From NCBI RefSeq assembly GCF_047372505.1, contig NZ_JBKBEU010000001.1, forward strand, positions 3,534,001-3,598,000: a stretch of DNA of 64,000 bases, written 5' to 3'. The DNA is from Phaeobacter cretensis (GTDB lineage Bacteria; Pseudomonadota; Alphaproteobacteria; Rhodobacterales; Rhodobacteraceae). Positions 16,838 through 25,833 of this stretch are shown here, piece after piece; the stretch's first letter is position 1; every line of letters begins with the position of its first letter. Both the position numbers and the translations under genes were made by a program. The notes beneath the pieces are model-generated. The model saw nothing but the letters and a program-made list of their open reading frames with translations. It searched no databases and had not been told where the DNA came from.

Positions 16838-18997
16838 TCAGTTCAGGGTAATTGCACCAGCGGAGGGTCCCATATGGCCGATGATCGTTGCCTCGGGTGC
16901 ATACCCGCGCAGTTTTGGCAGCAAATCCGCAACTTGGTTCGTGGGTACAGCAGCCAGCAAACCGCCTGCGGTTTGCGGATCAAACAACAGGTCTTGCCGA
17001 CCACCGGTCGCGATCTCGGGCAGTAGGCCCGCATTCTCTGCGAAAAGCGAGGATCGAACCCCTCGAGCCGACAAGTGAGCGGCACCAGGCAGCAGCGGGA
17101 TGGCGTCGCAACTGACTTCTGCACCGAGGGATGAGGCTTCGCAAATGCCGAGCAAATGACCCAGCAGGCCGAAGCCGGTCACATCCGTCATCGCGTTTGC
17201 AACCCGTAAGAGCTCGGCGGTTTTGCCTTGGGGCTGGCTCATCGCTGTCAAAGCTTCAGCGACCCAGACACCATTGGCTTCTCCGGACATTTCGGCCGCC
17301 ATGATAACGCCGGTGCCAAGGGGCTTGGTCAGGATTAAGGCATCTCCGGGCTGGGCGCCCGCCAAGGTGATTGGCGGACCATCAGACAATCCGGTGAGCG
17401 TAAATCCGATTGTCAGTTCATCCCCGACAGACGTATGACCGCCGACAATGTCGGCTCCAGCGTCACGGAGAACGTCACCGGCGGCTGTCATGATTTCGCT
17501 AAGGGTGCGCGCCTGTAACTCCGGCGATAACCTTGGCAGTATCAGATTTGCGGTAGCAGCTTGCGGCTGCGCTCCCATCGCCCAGATGTCGCCAAGCGCA
17601 TGGATCGCCGCGATGCGGGCCATTACAACCGGGTCGGCGGTGAAGGCCCGCAGGTGATCTGTGCTGAGGACCTGCAGCTGTCCACCGGTGACCAATAACC
17701 CAGCATCGTCGCCGGGTAGAGGCGTTATATCTGATCTTTGGCTGGCAGGCTGGGATCCAAGTGTTGTTTTCAGTGCGCGTGCACCGACCTTGGCGCCACA
17801 GCCACCACACATCGGTTTATGACCCAGAGCTTCTGGCAGATCATGCGTGTGTTCCGGCGGTAGTGTTGGCTGATCCATCGACGGGAGATCGCGGAACTGC
17901 TCCATGAAGCTTTGATCTATGTGGTCTTTCCAACGCCAAATCCAGCTTCCGGCAAAGGTCTGTCCAAATCGTTCACCGACGGCGGTCTTGCCGCCCATTG
18001 AGATCAGTTTCAGATAGTCTTTTTGTGGGCTGTAGCGCTGAAGCGGATCCTTGGTCAGGGTCGCGCGCAAATTCTGGTATAGGATTGGTGCCTGACGTAC
18101 TGCATAGACCCCGGCCTTGGGGCGTGGGTTCGACTTGAAATGTGCGCAGTCGCCGCTGGCAAAAACACCGCCCTGACTGGTTTGTAGATAGTCATCCACG
18201 CTCAGAAAACCGTCGTGCAGATCTAATCCTGAATTGGCGAGCCAGGGATAGGGCCGTGCGCCAGCTGCTCCGGTTGTAAAATCAGAACGAACGGCGCGTC
18301 CATCTGAGAGGATCACATGTTCAGCTTCGACCTGGGCGATATCTGCGTGTTCTATCACGGTGATACCAAGACTGTGTAGCGCAACACGCAGCCGGTCACG
18401 GGATTTAGCGTCTGTGTCGGTTAGAATTTTACTACGATCAATCAGCGTGGCTTGCTCCAGACGGTCACGTGCACGCAGGGAATGGGACATCGCGAGGATT
18501 AGCTCAACCCCGGCCACGCCCCCCCCTACCACCGCGATATGGGCCGGATCATCGCAATTGAGGTAATCCGCCCAACGGGCGGCAAAGCGGCCAAGAGGTT
18601 TGGCCGGTATGGCGTTGTCGGCAAACCCGGCCATATCGGGCATAGCAGAGGTGATGCCAACATTGATCGCAGCAACATCATAGGCGACTGGTGGGCGCCT
18701 CGCGACATGTATTTCCTGCGCGCGGGTGTCAATATGTTCGGCGGCACCCAGGATCACCCGCGCCCCGGCAAAGCGTGCCAACTTAACCAGATCTATATCC
18801 AACTCGTCACGATCATAGTGACCAGCCACAAACCCCGGCAACATGCCGGAATAGGGGGCAGTAGGGCCGGGATTGATGACCGTAAGCCGTGCGCCTGCTA
18901 GGGGGCGCATGCCCCATCTGCGCAACAGCAGCGCATGGGTGTGACCGCCACCAATCAACACGACATCTTTGGTCAAGGGTAGGGGAGCGGCGTGCAT
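16838..18997 (-). CDS. selD: SelD selenophosphate synthetase fused to an NDH-like FAD oxidoreductase
   Basis: This 719-residue protein fuses two enzymes. Residues ~1–360 form a pyridine-nucleotide-disulfide oxidoreductase of the NADH dehydrogenase type (VVLIGGGHTHALLLRRWG, AVVGGGVAGVELIL, VFASGDCA). Residues ~365–719 form selenide, water dikinase, with MCGGCGAKVGARAL holding the catalytic Cys and Lys, then IHALGDIWAMGAQP and VGGHTSVGDEL. The flavin half may reduce a selenium species for the SelD half, an inference from fusion. A GTG at 19030 would extend the protein by 11 residues through a structured leader, so I prefer the ATG at 18997. Confidence 0.93.
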   Translation of the reverse strand: MHAAPLPLTKDVVLIGGGHTHALLLRRWGMRPLAGARLTVINPGPTAPYSGMLPGFVAGHYDRDELDIDLVKLARFAGARVILGAAEHIDTRAQEIHVARRPPVAYDVAAINVGITSAMPDMAGFADNAIPAKPLGRFAARWADYLNCDDPAHIAVVGGGVAGVELILAMSHSLRARDRLEQATLIDRSKILTDTDAKSRDRLRVALHSLGITVIEHADIAQVEAEHVILSDGRAVRSDFTTGAAGARPYPWLANSGLDLHDGFLSVDDYLQTSQGGVFASGDCAHFKSNPRPKAGVYAVRQAPILYQNLRATLTKDPLQRYSPQKDYLKLISMGGKTAVGERFGQTFAGSWIWRWKDHIDQSFMEQFRDLPSMDQPTLPPEHTHDLPEALGHKPMCGGCGAKVGARALKTTLGSQPASQRSDITPLPGDDAGLLVTGGQLQVLSTDHLRAFTADPVVMARIAAIHALGDIWAMGAQPQAATANLILPRLSPELQARTLSEIMTAAGDVLRDAGADIVGGHTSVGDELTIGFTLTGLSDGPPITLAGAQPGDALILTKPLGTGVIMAAEMSGEANGVWVAEALTAMSQPQGKTAELLRVANAMTDVTGFGLLGHLLGICEASSLGAEVSCDAIPLLPGAAHLSARGVRSSLFAENAGLLPEIATGGRQDLLFDPQTAGGLLAAVPTNQVADLLPKLRGYAPEATIIGHMGPSAGAITLN

Positions 18998-19000
18998 AGC

Positions 19001-19079
19001 GGTTCTCGTTACTGGGCAGGGAGAGCCCACCCGAAAACCCGTTGTCCCGGATGAGAACCCCTACCTAACGCGGCAGGGG
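19001..19079 (-). promoter_or_regulatory. Structured leader before selD (two overlapping inverted repeats)
   Basis: GGTTCTC (19001–19007) and GAGAACC (19053–19059) form a perfect 7-bp inverted repeat that ends 3 nt before the selD ATG and encloses 45 nt with further G- and C-runs. CCCCT (19058–19062) can instead pair with AGGGG (19075–19079), which shares bases with the first stem, so the two hairpins exclude each other. The region lies between mrpG and selD on the same strand. Mutually exclusive stems next to a start codon suggest translational control or a riboswitch-like switch. It does not fit a tRNA. Confidence 0.45.
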
Positions 19080-19088
19080 GTTTAAGAA

Positions 19089-19469
19089 TCAGACGCCGGG
19101 GCCGATCACTTCGTTTTCTGGTTGCTTATGCGTGGCCCAGATTTTGTCCTCGCCCGCATCGGGCAGGCTTTCGGGACTGTCGTGCCTGTGGATGTGGATC
19201 TTGGCAATGAAATTTGCCGTGATCGGTGCTGTCAGAAACAGGAACAGCGTGATCATCAGCTCATGTACCGACAGGTGATGTTCGTAAGCTCCGGCATGAA
19301 CAATGGACGCCATAAGTACGCCGCCAACACCAAGTGTTGTCGCCTTGGTCGGAGCGTGCAGCCGCGACATACGGTCGTTGAGCTTCAGCAGGCCAAAGGA
19401 GCCAACAATGCCAAAGATACCACCGATCACAAGAAACCCGGCAATGATGATGTCAAAGAACTGTTCCAT
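19089..19469 (-). CDS. mrpG: Mrp Na+/H+ (or K+/H+) antiporter subunit G
   Basis: The 126-residue protein has three hydrophobic segments (IIAGFLVIGGIFGIVGSFGL, LGVGGVLMASIVHAGA, LMITLFLFLTAPITANFIA) and the family motif RLHAPTKATTLGVGG. It is the last gene of the Mrp operon and is required for assembly of the complex in the inner membrane. A Shine-Dalgarno GGAGAG precedes its ATG. Nine bases separate it from mrpF. The C-terminal tail is charged and not conserved. Confidence 0.92.
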   Translation of the reverse strand: MEQFFDIIIAGFLVIGGIFGIVGSFGLLKLNDRMSRLHAPTKATTLGVGGVLMASIVHAGAYEHHLSVHELMITLFLFLTAPITANFIAKIHIHRHDSPESLPDAGEDKIWATHKQPENEVIGPGV

Positions 19470-19478
19470 GCTCTCTCC

Positions 19479-19748
19479 TTACTCGATGATATTGCCGCGC
19501 AGGATGAACCGCGCGTAGGCCACAGTGGATACAAAGCCAAGCATGGCAATAATCATGGCTGCCTCGAAAAAGATCTCCGTTCCAAGCGCCAATCCATAGA
19601 GCACCATCAGTGCAATGGCGTTGATGAACATGGTATCCAACGCTAGAATTCGGTCTGCGATGTCCTCGGCGGATACGACCTTCCAGAGATTCATAAGCAG
19701 TGACAAGGCAAAACAAACGAACGCAAAAATTGCAGCTGTTTCGATCAT
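19479..19748 (-). CDS. mrpF: Mrp antiporter subunit F
   Basis: The 89-residue protein has three transmembrane helices and the conserved ADRILALDTMFINAIALMVL, matching MrpF/PhaF. I start it at 19748, where its ATG overlaps the mrpE stop by 4 bp; a longer frame to 19829 would lie wholly within mrpE and add an Arg-rich tail foreign to the family. It is part of the six-gene antiporter that exchanges Na+ or K+ for protons and helps pH and salt tolerance. Confidence 0.92.
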   Translation of the reverse strand: MIETAAIFAFVCFALSLLMNLWKVVSAEDIADRILALDTMFINAIALMVLYGLALGTEIFFEAAMIIAMLGFVSTVAYARFILRGNIIE

Positions 19749-20242
19749 TCGAAAATCTCCTTCAGGCGGCGTTCGTAGCGGTCTTTGATCTCGTCCCGTA
19801 CGGCTTCCGGATCTGGTGCGTCGAGGCAATGAACCAGCAGTGCATGACCCTCTGCAGACAGATCAGCAGAAACGGTACCGGGTGTCATGGTGATGGTTGC
19901 AGCAAGAACCGTAATGGCCTCGGGTGTGCGCAGATCCAGTGGAATGGTGACCCAATTTGGATGCCGACTGGCATTTGGCTTGAACAATACGATCTTCGCC
20001 ACGACCAGATTTGCCACCACAATATCGTAGAGCACAATGAAGATATAGCCAATGATCTTCACCGGGCCTTTCATCTTCAGTTGCTGCGGCCAGAAGGGTT
20101 GGGTTACGAATGGGATCAACACCCCCAGCATGAAGCCAAAGACCAGCGAGTTGAGTGACCAGCCATTCACCAACAGCAACCAGGTCACAGTCAGTACAAG
20201 TGTCAGGATCGGGTGTGGCAGTATGCGGCGCATGAGCTTCAT
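19745..20242 (-). CDS. mrpE: Mrp antiporter subunit E
   Basis: The 165-residue membrane protein has the MrpE layout of two or three N-terminal helices (ILPHPILTLVLTVTWLLLV, SLVFGFMLGVLIPF) followed by a soluble C-terminal domain with TPGTVSADLSAEGHALLVHCLD. MrpE is needed for stable complex formation. It overlaps mrpD upstream and mrpF downstream by 4 bp each, which indicates coupled translation and fixed stoichiometry. Confidence 0.92.
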   Translation of the reverse strand: MKLMRRILPHPILTLVLTVTWLLLVNGWSLNSLVFGFMLGVLIPFVTQPFWPQQLKMKGPVKIIGYIFIVLYDIVVANLVVAKIVLFKPNASRHPNWVTIPLDLRTPEAITVLAATITMTPGTVSADLSAEGHALLVHCLDAPDPEAVRDEIKDRYERRLKEIFE

Positions 20243-21792
20243 TTCGAGGCCTCCCCGAGGACGGTTTCGATATAGGCGGTCGGCGTAAACAGTTGGGCGG
20301 CAGTGGCATCTGCAAAGCGGGTCATCGGACCGGCAAAGATTGTGAGCATCACAATCGCGGCCATCAGGCCAAAACAGACCACAAGGGGCAAGACCGGCGC
20401 TGAAGCTACCTTGTCCTCCGGCAGATCCCTATCTGTGTCGGTGTCGGAAGCCGTTTCGTCATCGGTGTTTGGCAGGCCATGGCTTTTCCAGAAGATCAAC
20501 GTGCCGGCACGGGCAAGACCGATAATGGTCACCAGCGAACCGACCAGAATGACCGCCCAGATCCACCAAACCAGATCATTGTCGCGGGCGGCATCCATCA
20601 CCAAGAGCTTGCCGATAAACCCAGACAGGGGTGGCATGCCCGCGAGTGCGATTGCTGCGATAAAGAACATCACTGACAAGAGACCACTTTGTGGCATGAG
20701 CCGGAGCGCGTCCACCGCACCTCCCTGGCGCTCCATCACCTGATCGGCAATCAGGAACATAAGCGCAGTCGCGAGTGTAGAATGAACAATGTAGTAAAGC
20801 GCAGCACCGGCGGCGGCCGGAGTGAAGAGGGAGATAGAGATCAATAGTGTCCCCATCGATGTAATCGCGCCAAAGGCCACCAAACGCCCGATCTCGCGTG
20901 AGCCGAGAACGCCAATAGCACCGACAGCCAGCGTAACAAGTGCGGCGGGCAGTAGCCAGTCGCCGACCAACCCTTCCGAGATCGCAAGATCAGGGCCGAA
21001 GATCAGCGTATAGACACGCAGGATGGCGTATGCGCCGACCTTGGTCATAATCGCAAACAAGGCGGCGACGGGCAAAGGTGCCTGACTGTATGATGCTGGT
21101 AGCCAGAAATGCAGCGGCAGGACTGCGGCTTTGATCGCAAACACCAAAAGAAGCATCACCGCGCCAACCCGCAGGAGCGCGGTCTCGTCGGCGGGCATCT
21201 CTGCCACACGGACAGCAAGATCGGCCATATTGAGCGTGCCGGTAACCGCGTAGATGGTGCCAAGTGCAAATAGGAACAGCGTCGACCCCAAGAGGTTGTA
21301 GACAACATATTGCACGCCAGCCTGAAACCGTTTTGCGCCGCCTGCATGGATCATCAACCCGTAAGAGGCAATCAGCAGAACCTCAAAGAATACAAAGAGG
21401 TTAAAGGCATCGCCGGTCATGAAAGCGCCGAGAATGCCCATGATCTGAAATTGGAATAGTGCATGGAAATTCGCCCCACGGGAATCCCATCCGGTGCCAA
21501 TCGCATAAAGCACAATGGCTAGAGCAAGCACCGATGTGAGGACGATCATCATCGCCGCGAGCCTGTCCAGTACCAGGACGATGCCAAACGGTGCGGGCCA
21601 GTCACCCAGCTCGTATACCTGAACTGTGCCATCTGCGGTTTGCGCGGCAAGAGCCAGTGTCAGGCACAACACTAATATGCTGCTTGCAACAGAGAAAATG
21701 CGTTGCAGGTCCAGATGGTAGCGCAGGACCATGATGATAAAGGGTGCAACAATTGCCGGAAGGACAATCGGCGCAATCACGAGGTGGTTCAT
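20239..21792 (-). CDS. mrpD: Mrp antiporter subunit D (NuoL/M/N-like)
   Basis: The 517-residue protein has about 14 transmembrane helices and is homologous to the proton-pumping complex I subunits. Conserved pieces include GDAFNLFVFFEVLLIASYGLM, LPLHFWLPASYSQAPLPVAALF and GMPPLSGFIGKLLV, with Lys/Glu residues in membrane helices that carry ions. A ~25-residue acidic Asp/Glu-rich loop near residues 440–460 is unusual but lies between helices. It overlaps mrpC and mrpE by 4 bp. Confidence 0.94.
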   Translation of the reverse strand: MNHLVIAPIVLPAIVAPFIIMVLRYHLDLQRIFSVASSILVLCLTLALAAQTADGTVQVYELGDWPAPFGIVLVLDRLAAMMIVLTSVLALAIVLYAIGTGWDSRGANFHALFQFQIMGILGAFMTGDAFNLFVFFEVLLIASYGLMIHAGGAKRFQAGVQYVVYNLLGSTLFLFALGTIYAVTGTLNMADLAVRVAEMPADETALLRVGAVMLLLVFAIKAAVLPLHFWLPASYSQAPLPVAALFAIMTKVGAYAILRVYTLIFGPDLAISEGLVGDWLLPAALVTLAVGAIGVLGSREIGRLVAFGAITSMGTLLISISLFTPAAAGAALYYIVHSTLATALMFLIADQVMERQGGAVDALRLMPQSGLLSVMFFIAAIALAGMPPLSGFIGKLLVMDAARDNDLVWWIWAVILVGSLVTIIGLARAGTLIFWKSHGLPNTDDETASDTDTDRDLPEDKVASAPVLPLVVCFGLMAAIVMLTIFAGPMTRFADATAAQLFTPTAYIETVLGEASK

Positions 21793-22142
21793 GCGTCATC
21801 TCCCGCTTTGGCGTCGCCGTCACTTAGGTTGATCCGGTCATCTCGCGATGAAAGATAGGCTCCTAGTGCGATCATCACCACAACGGCTGTCATGCCAAAG
21901 GAGATGACAATTGCTGTTAGAACCAGCGCCTGCGGCAGCGGGTCTGTATACGGGACCTGCTCGTATTTATTCAGGATCGGAGGTGCGTTGGTCATCAAGC
22001 GCCCGGTCGCGAACAGAAATACGTTGACCGCATAGGAGACCAGCGACAGCCCGAGGATGACCGGAAAACTGCGCCGGCGCAGGATCAGGTAGATGCCGGC
22101 CGCGGTCAGAACACCCACAGCCGATGCGACTAAAATTTCCAT
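21789..22142 (-). CDS. mrpC: Mrp antiporter subunit C (NuoK-like)
   Basis: The 117-residue protein has three transmembrane helices and resembles NuoK. The motif QALVLTAIVISFGMTAVVVMIAL is typical of MrpC. It begins 2 bp after the mrpAB stop and overlaps mrpD by 4 bp. Its C-terminal tail is acidic and hydrophilic. Confidence 0.93.
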   Translation of the reverse strand: MEILVASAVGVLTAAGIYLILRRRSFPVILGLSLVSYAVNVFLFATGRLMTNAPPILNKYEQVPYTDPLPQALVLTAIVISFGMTAVVVMIALGAYLSSRDDRINLSDGDAKAGDDA

Positions 22143-22144
22143 AT

Positions 22145-25006
22145 TCAGCCCTCGTTTTCGGTCACGGCCACATCATCGCGGGCCGGGTTGATATCCATCG
22201 CATGGGTGCTGTCGGTGCCAGGTTGCCAGGCAAAGCGTGACAGGCTCTCCAGCGCCAGCAAAACTGCGCCAACAACCGCTAGAAACACACCGAGATCAAA
22301 GAACGCGGCCGTCGCCCATTCGAACTCCTTCAGCGGTGCCCAGTGCAGGTAGCCAAAAGCGCTGGTCAGGAAAGGCGTACCGCTGAACCAAGATCCCATC
22401 CCGGTTGCAGCGGCGATCAGTACCCCAGAGCCAATTATCGCATGATAGGGGTAGCGTTGCCGCTCGGTCGCCCAAGCAAAGCCAGATGCCATATACTGCA
22501 TGATGACGGCAATGGCTGCGATCAGGCCTGCAATAAATCCGCCGCCGGGCAGGTTGTGACCGCGGAAGAAAATATAGGCAGCGACCATCAGTGCAAGCGG
22601 CATCATGACCCGTGTGGCAACCACCATCATCATCGGATGGGAATCACCGGCTTGTGGCAGATCTGGCTTTCGGTTCAGCAGATAGGCGCGCACTCGGGTC
22701 CCCAGGACCGCCTCGGTCAGTGCAAAAATTACCAGTGCCGCAATGCCCAGAACGATGATTTCACCAAAGGTGTCAAAACCACGGAAGTCGACCAGGATCA
22801 CATTGACTACATTGGTACCACCACCGCCTTTGTAGGAGTTTTCGAGGTGGAAGCCCGAAATCGTTTCGCCAATGAAATCACGTGTCATCAGGGCATAGAT
22901 CAGCCCGCCGACACCAATGCCCGCGACGCTTGCGATAGATATATCGCGAAAACGCGCGCCGCCGGAGCTTTCAACCGGTGTTTCCTTGGGCATGAAATTC
23001 AGTGCTAGCAACATCAGGATGATGGTCACAACCTCAACTGAAATTTGCGTTAGAGCGAGGTCCGGAGCGGACATGTAGTTGAACCCCATGGACACCACGA
23101 GGCCTACAACGCCGATCAAAACCAATGCCAGCAGACGATTGCGGTGCATCGCGACAAGGAAGCCGGTGGCGATCAGCAGGCTGGCCCAACCGAGTATCGG
23201 GATCAGGCCGACGTCCTGAACGGTACGGGTCGGTGCTGCCAGAGTGCCGGATTGATAGGCATAGTAGGACAGCGCAGTAGTAAAGGTAATCATAATCGCG
23301 GCATAGCGCGGCATCGATCCGTTGTGCATCCCGTCAGTGGTCGCGCGTGCCAGTCGAGTGAATGCTGATATTATGGCGTCGAAAATCACCTTGGCCTCGG
23401 GCCGGGGAGCGGCATTCCAAAGGCGCATCAGCGGTTTATGGAACATTAACAGGACTACGCCGCCAATAACAGCCACCATCGACATATAAAGCGCAGGCGT
23501 GAAACCGTGCCAGAGTTTCAAAGAATAGTAAGGCAGTTTTTCGCCGCCAATCACAGCTGAGGCGGCGGTCGCTACCAGCGGCCCGACGATCTTGGCCGAG
23601 AATAGGCCTATCAGCACCACTAGGCCTACCAGAAAGGCAGGTGCCAGCCACATACCTGCACCCGGATCATGCGGGGGGGCAGGATAGTCGCTGCGCTTCG
23701 GACCCAGGAAGACATGGGCAATGTAACGGAACGAATAAGCCGCAGAAAACAGTGCTCCCAATAGCGCAAGGCCCGGTACTAGATAGTGAGAGCCAGCCCA
23801 GACCGTGTGCACGGTTTCTTCCAACATCATCTCTTTTGAGAGAAAGCCATTGAAAGGTGGAATGCCGGCCATGGAAAGCGCTGCGACTGTGGCAATGGCG
23901 AAAGTAATCGGCATCAGGTATCGCAGGCCACCCAGCCGTTTGATGTCGCGGGTATGGGTTTCGTGATCGATGATGCCTGCGCTCATGAACAACGCCGCTT
24001 TAAAGGTGGCGTGGTTGATGATGTGGAAGACAGCGGCCACGGCTCCAATTTTCGTACCAAAGCCCAACAGCATGGTGATCAAGCCCAGATGGCTGACGGT
24101 TGAGAACGCAAGAAGAGCCTTCAGATCATCCTTGAACAGGGCGATGACGGCACCAAGAACCATGGTGATCAGGCCAGTGGTGGCAACAATATAGAACCAT
24201 TCAGGTGTGCCCGCGAGAACCGGCCACATGCGCGCCATCAGGAAGAGGCCCGCCTTCACCATTGTAGCCGAGTGCAGATAGGCTGATACCGGGGTGGGAG
24301 CTGCCATCGCGTGCGGCAACCAGAAATGGAACGGAAACTGCGCCGATTTGGTGAAGGCACCTATCAGGATCAGGATCAGAGCCGGCAAATACAGCGGTGA
24401 GGCCTGAATGATCTCTTTCGCTCCAAGTATGACTGTCAGGTCGTAGGACCCGACGATATTTCCCAGGATCAGCATGCCGCCGATCATTGCCAGACCACCG
24501 GCTCCAGTGACCGTCAGTGCCATCCGTGCGCCTTGGCGCCCCTCGGGAAGGTGCTTCCAGTAGCCAATAAGCAAAAACGAACTTAGCGAGGTAAGTTCCC
24601 AGAAGACCAAAAGAAGCAGGATGTTGTCCGATGTGACGATCCCGACCATCGCGCCCTGAAACAGCAGAAGATAGGTGTAGAAATTCCCCATCGGGTCTTC
24701 GCGTGACAGGTAGAACCGGGCATAGAGGATGATCAAGAGGCCGATGCCAAGGATCAGCCCTGCAAAGAGGAAACCCAAACCATCTAGAAAGAAATTGGCA
24801 TTCAGACCTAGTGCGGGTAGCCAGTCGAATTGCGCCTGAATGACCTCGCCGCGCATCACCGCGGGGGCGTGCAGCATAAGTCCGACAAACGCGAGCAAAG
24901 TTGTCAGGCCTGCCGCCGATGCCGAGGCATTGCGCCCAGCACGGATCAATAGCGCGGGAAATACCGCGCCGAGAAAGGGCAGGGCTGCAATCAGGAACAG
25001 GGACAC
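22145..25006 (-). CDS. mrpA: Fused Mrp antiporter subunits A and B
   Basis: This 953-residue membrane protein joins MrpA (NuoL-like, about residues 1–770, with FFLDGLGFLFAGLILGIG, PFHFWLPHAMAAPTPVSAYLHSATMVKAG and GIPPFNGFLSKEMMLEETV) to an MrpB domain at the C-terminus (PMMMVVATRVMMPLALMVAAY, GHNLPGGGFIAGL). No separate mrpB gene exists, so the operon has six genes for seven subunits, as in PhaAB-type alphaproteobacterial systems. I use the GTG at 25006 because GGAGGAGAACC precedes it; the upstream ATG at 25054 adds 16 polar residues before the first helix. Confidence 0.93.
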   Translation of the reverse strand: MSLFLIAALPFLGAVFPALLIRAGRNASASAAGLTTLLAFVGLMLHAPAVMRGEVIQAQFDWLPALGLNANFFLDGLGFLFAGLILGIGLLIILYARFYLSREDPMGNFYTYLLLFQGAMVGIVTSDNILLLLVFWELTSLSSFLLIGYWKHLPEGRQGARMALTVTGAGGLAMIGGMLILGNIVGSYDLTVILGAKEIIQASPLYLPALILILIGAFTKSAQFPFHFWLPHAMAAPTPVSAYLHSATMVKAGLFLMARMWPVLAGTPEWFYIVATTGLITMVLGAVIALFKDDLKALLAFSTVSHLGLITMLLGFGTKIGAVAAVFHIINHATFKAALFMSAGIIDHETHTRDIKRLGGLRYLMPITFAIATVAALSMAGIPPFNGFLSKEMMLEETVHTVWAGSHYLVPGLALLGALFSAAYSFRYIAHVFLGPKRSDYPAPPHDPGAGMWLAPAFLVGLVVLIGLFSAKIVGPLVATAASAVIGGEKLPYYSLKLWHGFTPALYMSMVAVIGGVVLLMFHKPLMRLWNAAPRPEAKVIFDAIISAFTRLARATTDGMHNGSMPRYAAIMITFTTALSYYAYQSGTLAAPTRTVQDVGLIPILGWASLLIATGFLVAMHRNRLLALVLIGVVGLVVSMGFNYMSAPDLALTQISVEVVTIILMLLALNFMPKETPVESSGGARFRDISIASVAGIGVGGLIYALMTRDFIGETISGFHLENSYKGGGGTNVVNVILVDFRGFDTFGEIIVLGIAALVIFALTEAVLGTRVRAYLLNRKPDLPQAGDSHPMMMVVATRVMMPLALMVAAYIFFRGHNLPGGGFIAGLIAAIAVIMQYMASGFAWATERQRYPYHAIIGSGVLIAAATGMGSWFSGTPFLTSAFGYLHWAPLKEFEWATAAFFDLGVFLAVVGAVLLALESLSRFAWQPGTDSTHAMDINPARDDVAVTENEG

Positions 25007-25269
25007 GTGCGGTTCTCCTCCATGCACTGGGCTAATCGTTCGGTGCCTAAGCAATTTTTCGCAACTGTGCCAGCCCCGACCGCGCCTGCAAAGCCTACAA
25101 AAGCGGCGATCAGGTTAGTTTTTTGCGAACCACTCCAGTTTGGTGTGGCTTGGTGTCAGGTTGACAAGAACTTGATCACCATGCGGGATGTCTCATGCTG
25201 AATACGATGCAAGAACCTGCTAGGTCTTGGAGTATGTAGCAGGGCGCCTGCAGCGCAGGGAGAGGCCAG

Positions 25270-25833
25270 ATGTCGCAATCTCAATCAAAAATGTCTGATA
25301 GTGCGAAGGCACCATCAGCTCCAACGGATTCTGAACCGCCTGTTGGTTCTGATCTTCCGCGCGGTTTGATCTCGCGACGTGGTTTGCTGCGTCTCGGTGC
25401 ATCTTTCGGGACACTCGCCGTAGCTGGTAGCGCTGGGTATATCTGGTGGCGCAGGCAGCCGCCTGATCATGACCATCCCCGCCTCTCCGTAGCGGAAGCA
25501 TTTGCCAAGGCCAAAGACAGCGAGTTGATATTGGTTGATATCCGTACGCCCCGAGAATGGCGCGCCAGCGGTGTGCCTGTAGGGAGTCATCAGATCGATA
25601 TGCGTCGTAAGGATTTTCTGGCAGCGCTTGATGATGTCACAGGCGGTAATCGCAGCTTGCCACTGGCATTGATCTGCGCACGTGGTGTGCGGTCGGCACG
25701 GGTAACGCTGGCATTGAACGCCGCGGGCTACAGCAACGTGATTGACGTTCCAGAGGGGATGCTTGGTTCGGCCGCCGGACCAGGGTGGCTGCGCAGTAAT
25801 CTGCCCGTAGCCCGTTGGAAAGATCAGGGATAA
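25270..25833 (+). CDS. Exported, probably Tat-anchored rhodanese-domain protein
   Basis: The 187-residue protein has a hydrophilic N-terminus of ~34 residues, then a twin-arginine-like signal (ISRRGLLRLGAS) and a hydrophobic stretch up to ~residue 60. A rhodanese domain follows, with VDIRTPREW and the catalytic Cys at ~136 in the loop CARGVRS. It could move sulfane sulfur in the periplasm. The signal may stay uncleaved and anchor it. Its stop overlaps the start of the following esterase gene (TAATG). It is divergent from the mrp operon, sharing a 263-bp region where I see no confident promoter. Confidence 0.85.
   Translation: MSQSQSKMSDSAKAPSAPTDSEPPVGSDLPRGLISRRGLLRLGASFGTLAVAGSAGYIWWRRQPPDHDHPRLSVAEAFAKAKDSELILVDIRTPREWRASGVPVGSHQIDMRRKDFLAALDDVTGGNRSLPLALICARGVRSARVTLALNAAGYSNVIDVPEGMLGSAAGPGWLRSNLPVARWKDQG

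Noticed and set aside
18998..19080. Possible tRNA-Sec or small RNA before selD
   Set aside because: The inverted repeats do not fold into a cloverleaf, there is no TTCGA-type T arm and no CCA end. I keep only a structured leader.
25161..25190. TTGACA as a promoter for the rhodanese gene
   Set aside because: No acceptable -10 element follows at 16–18 bp spacing, so I do not call a promoter.
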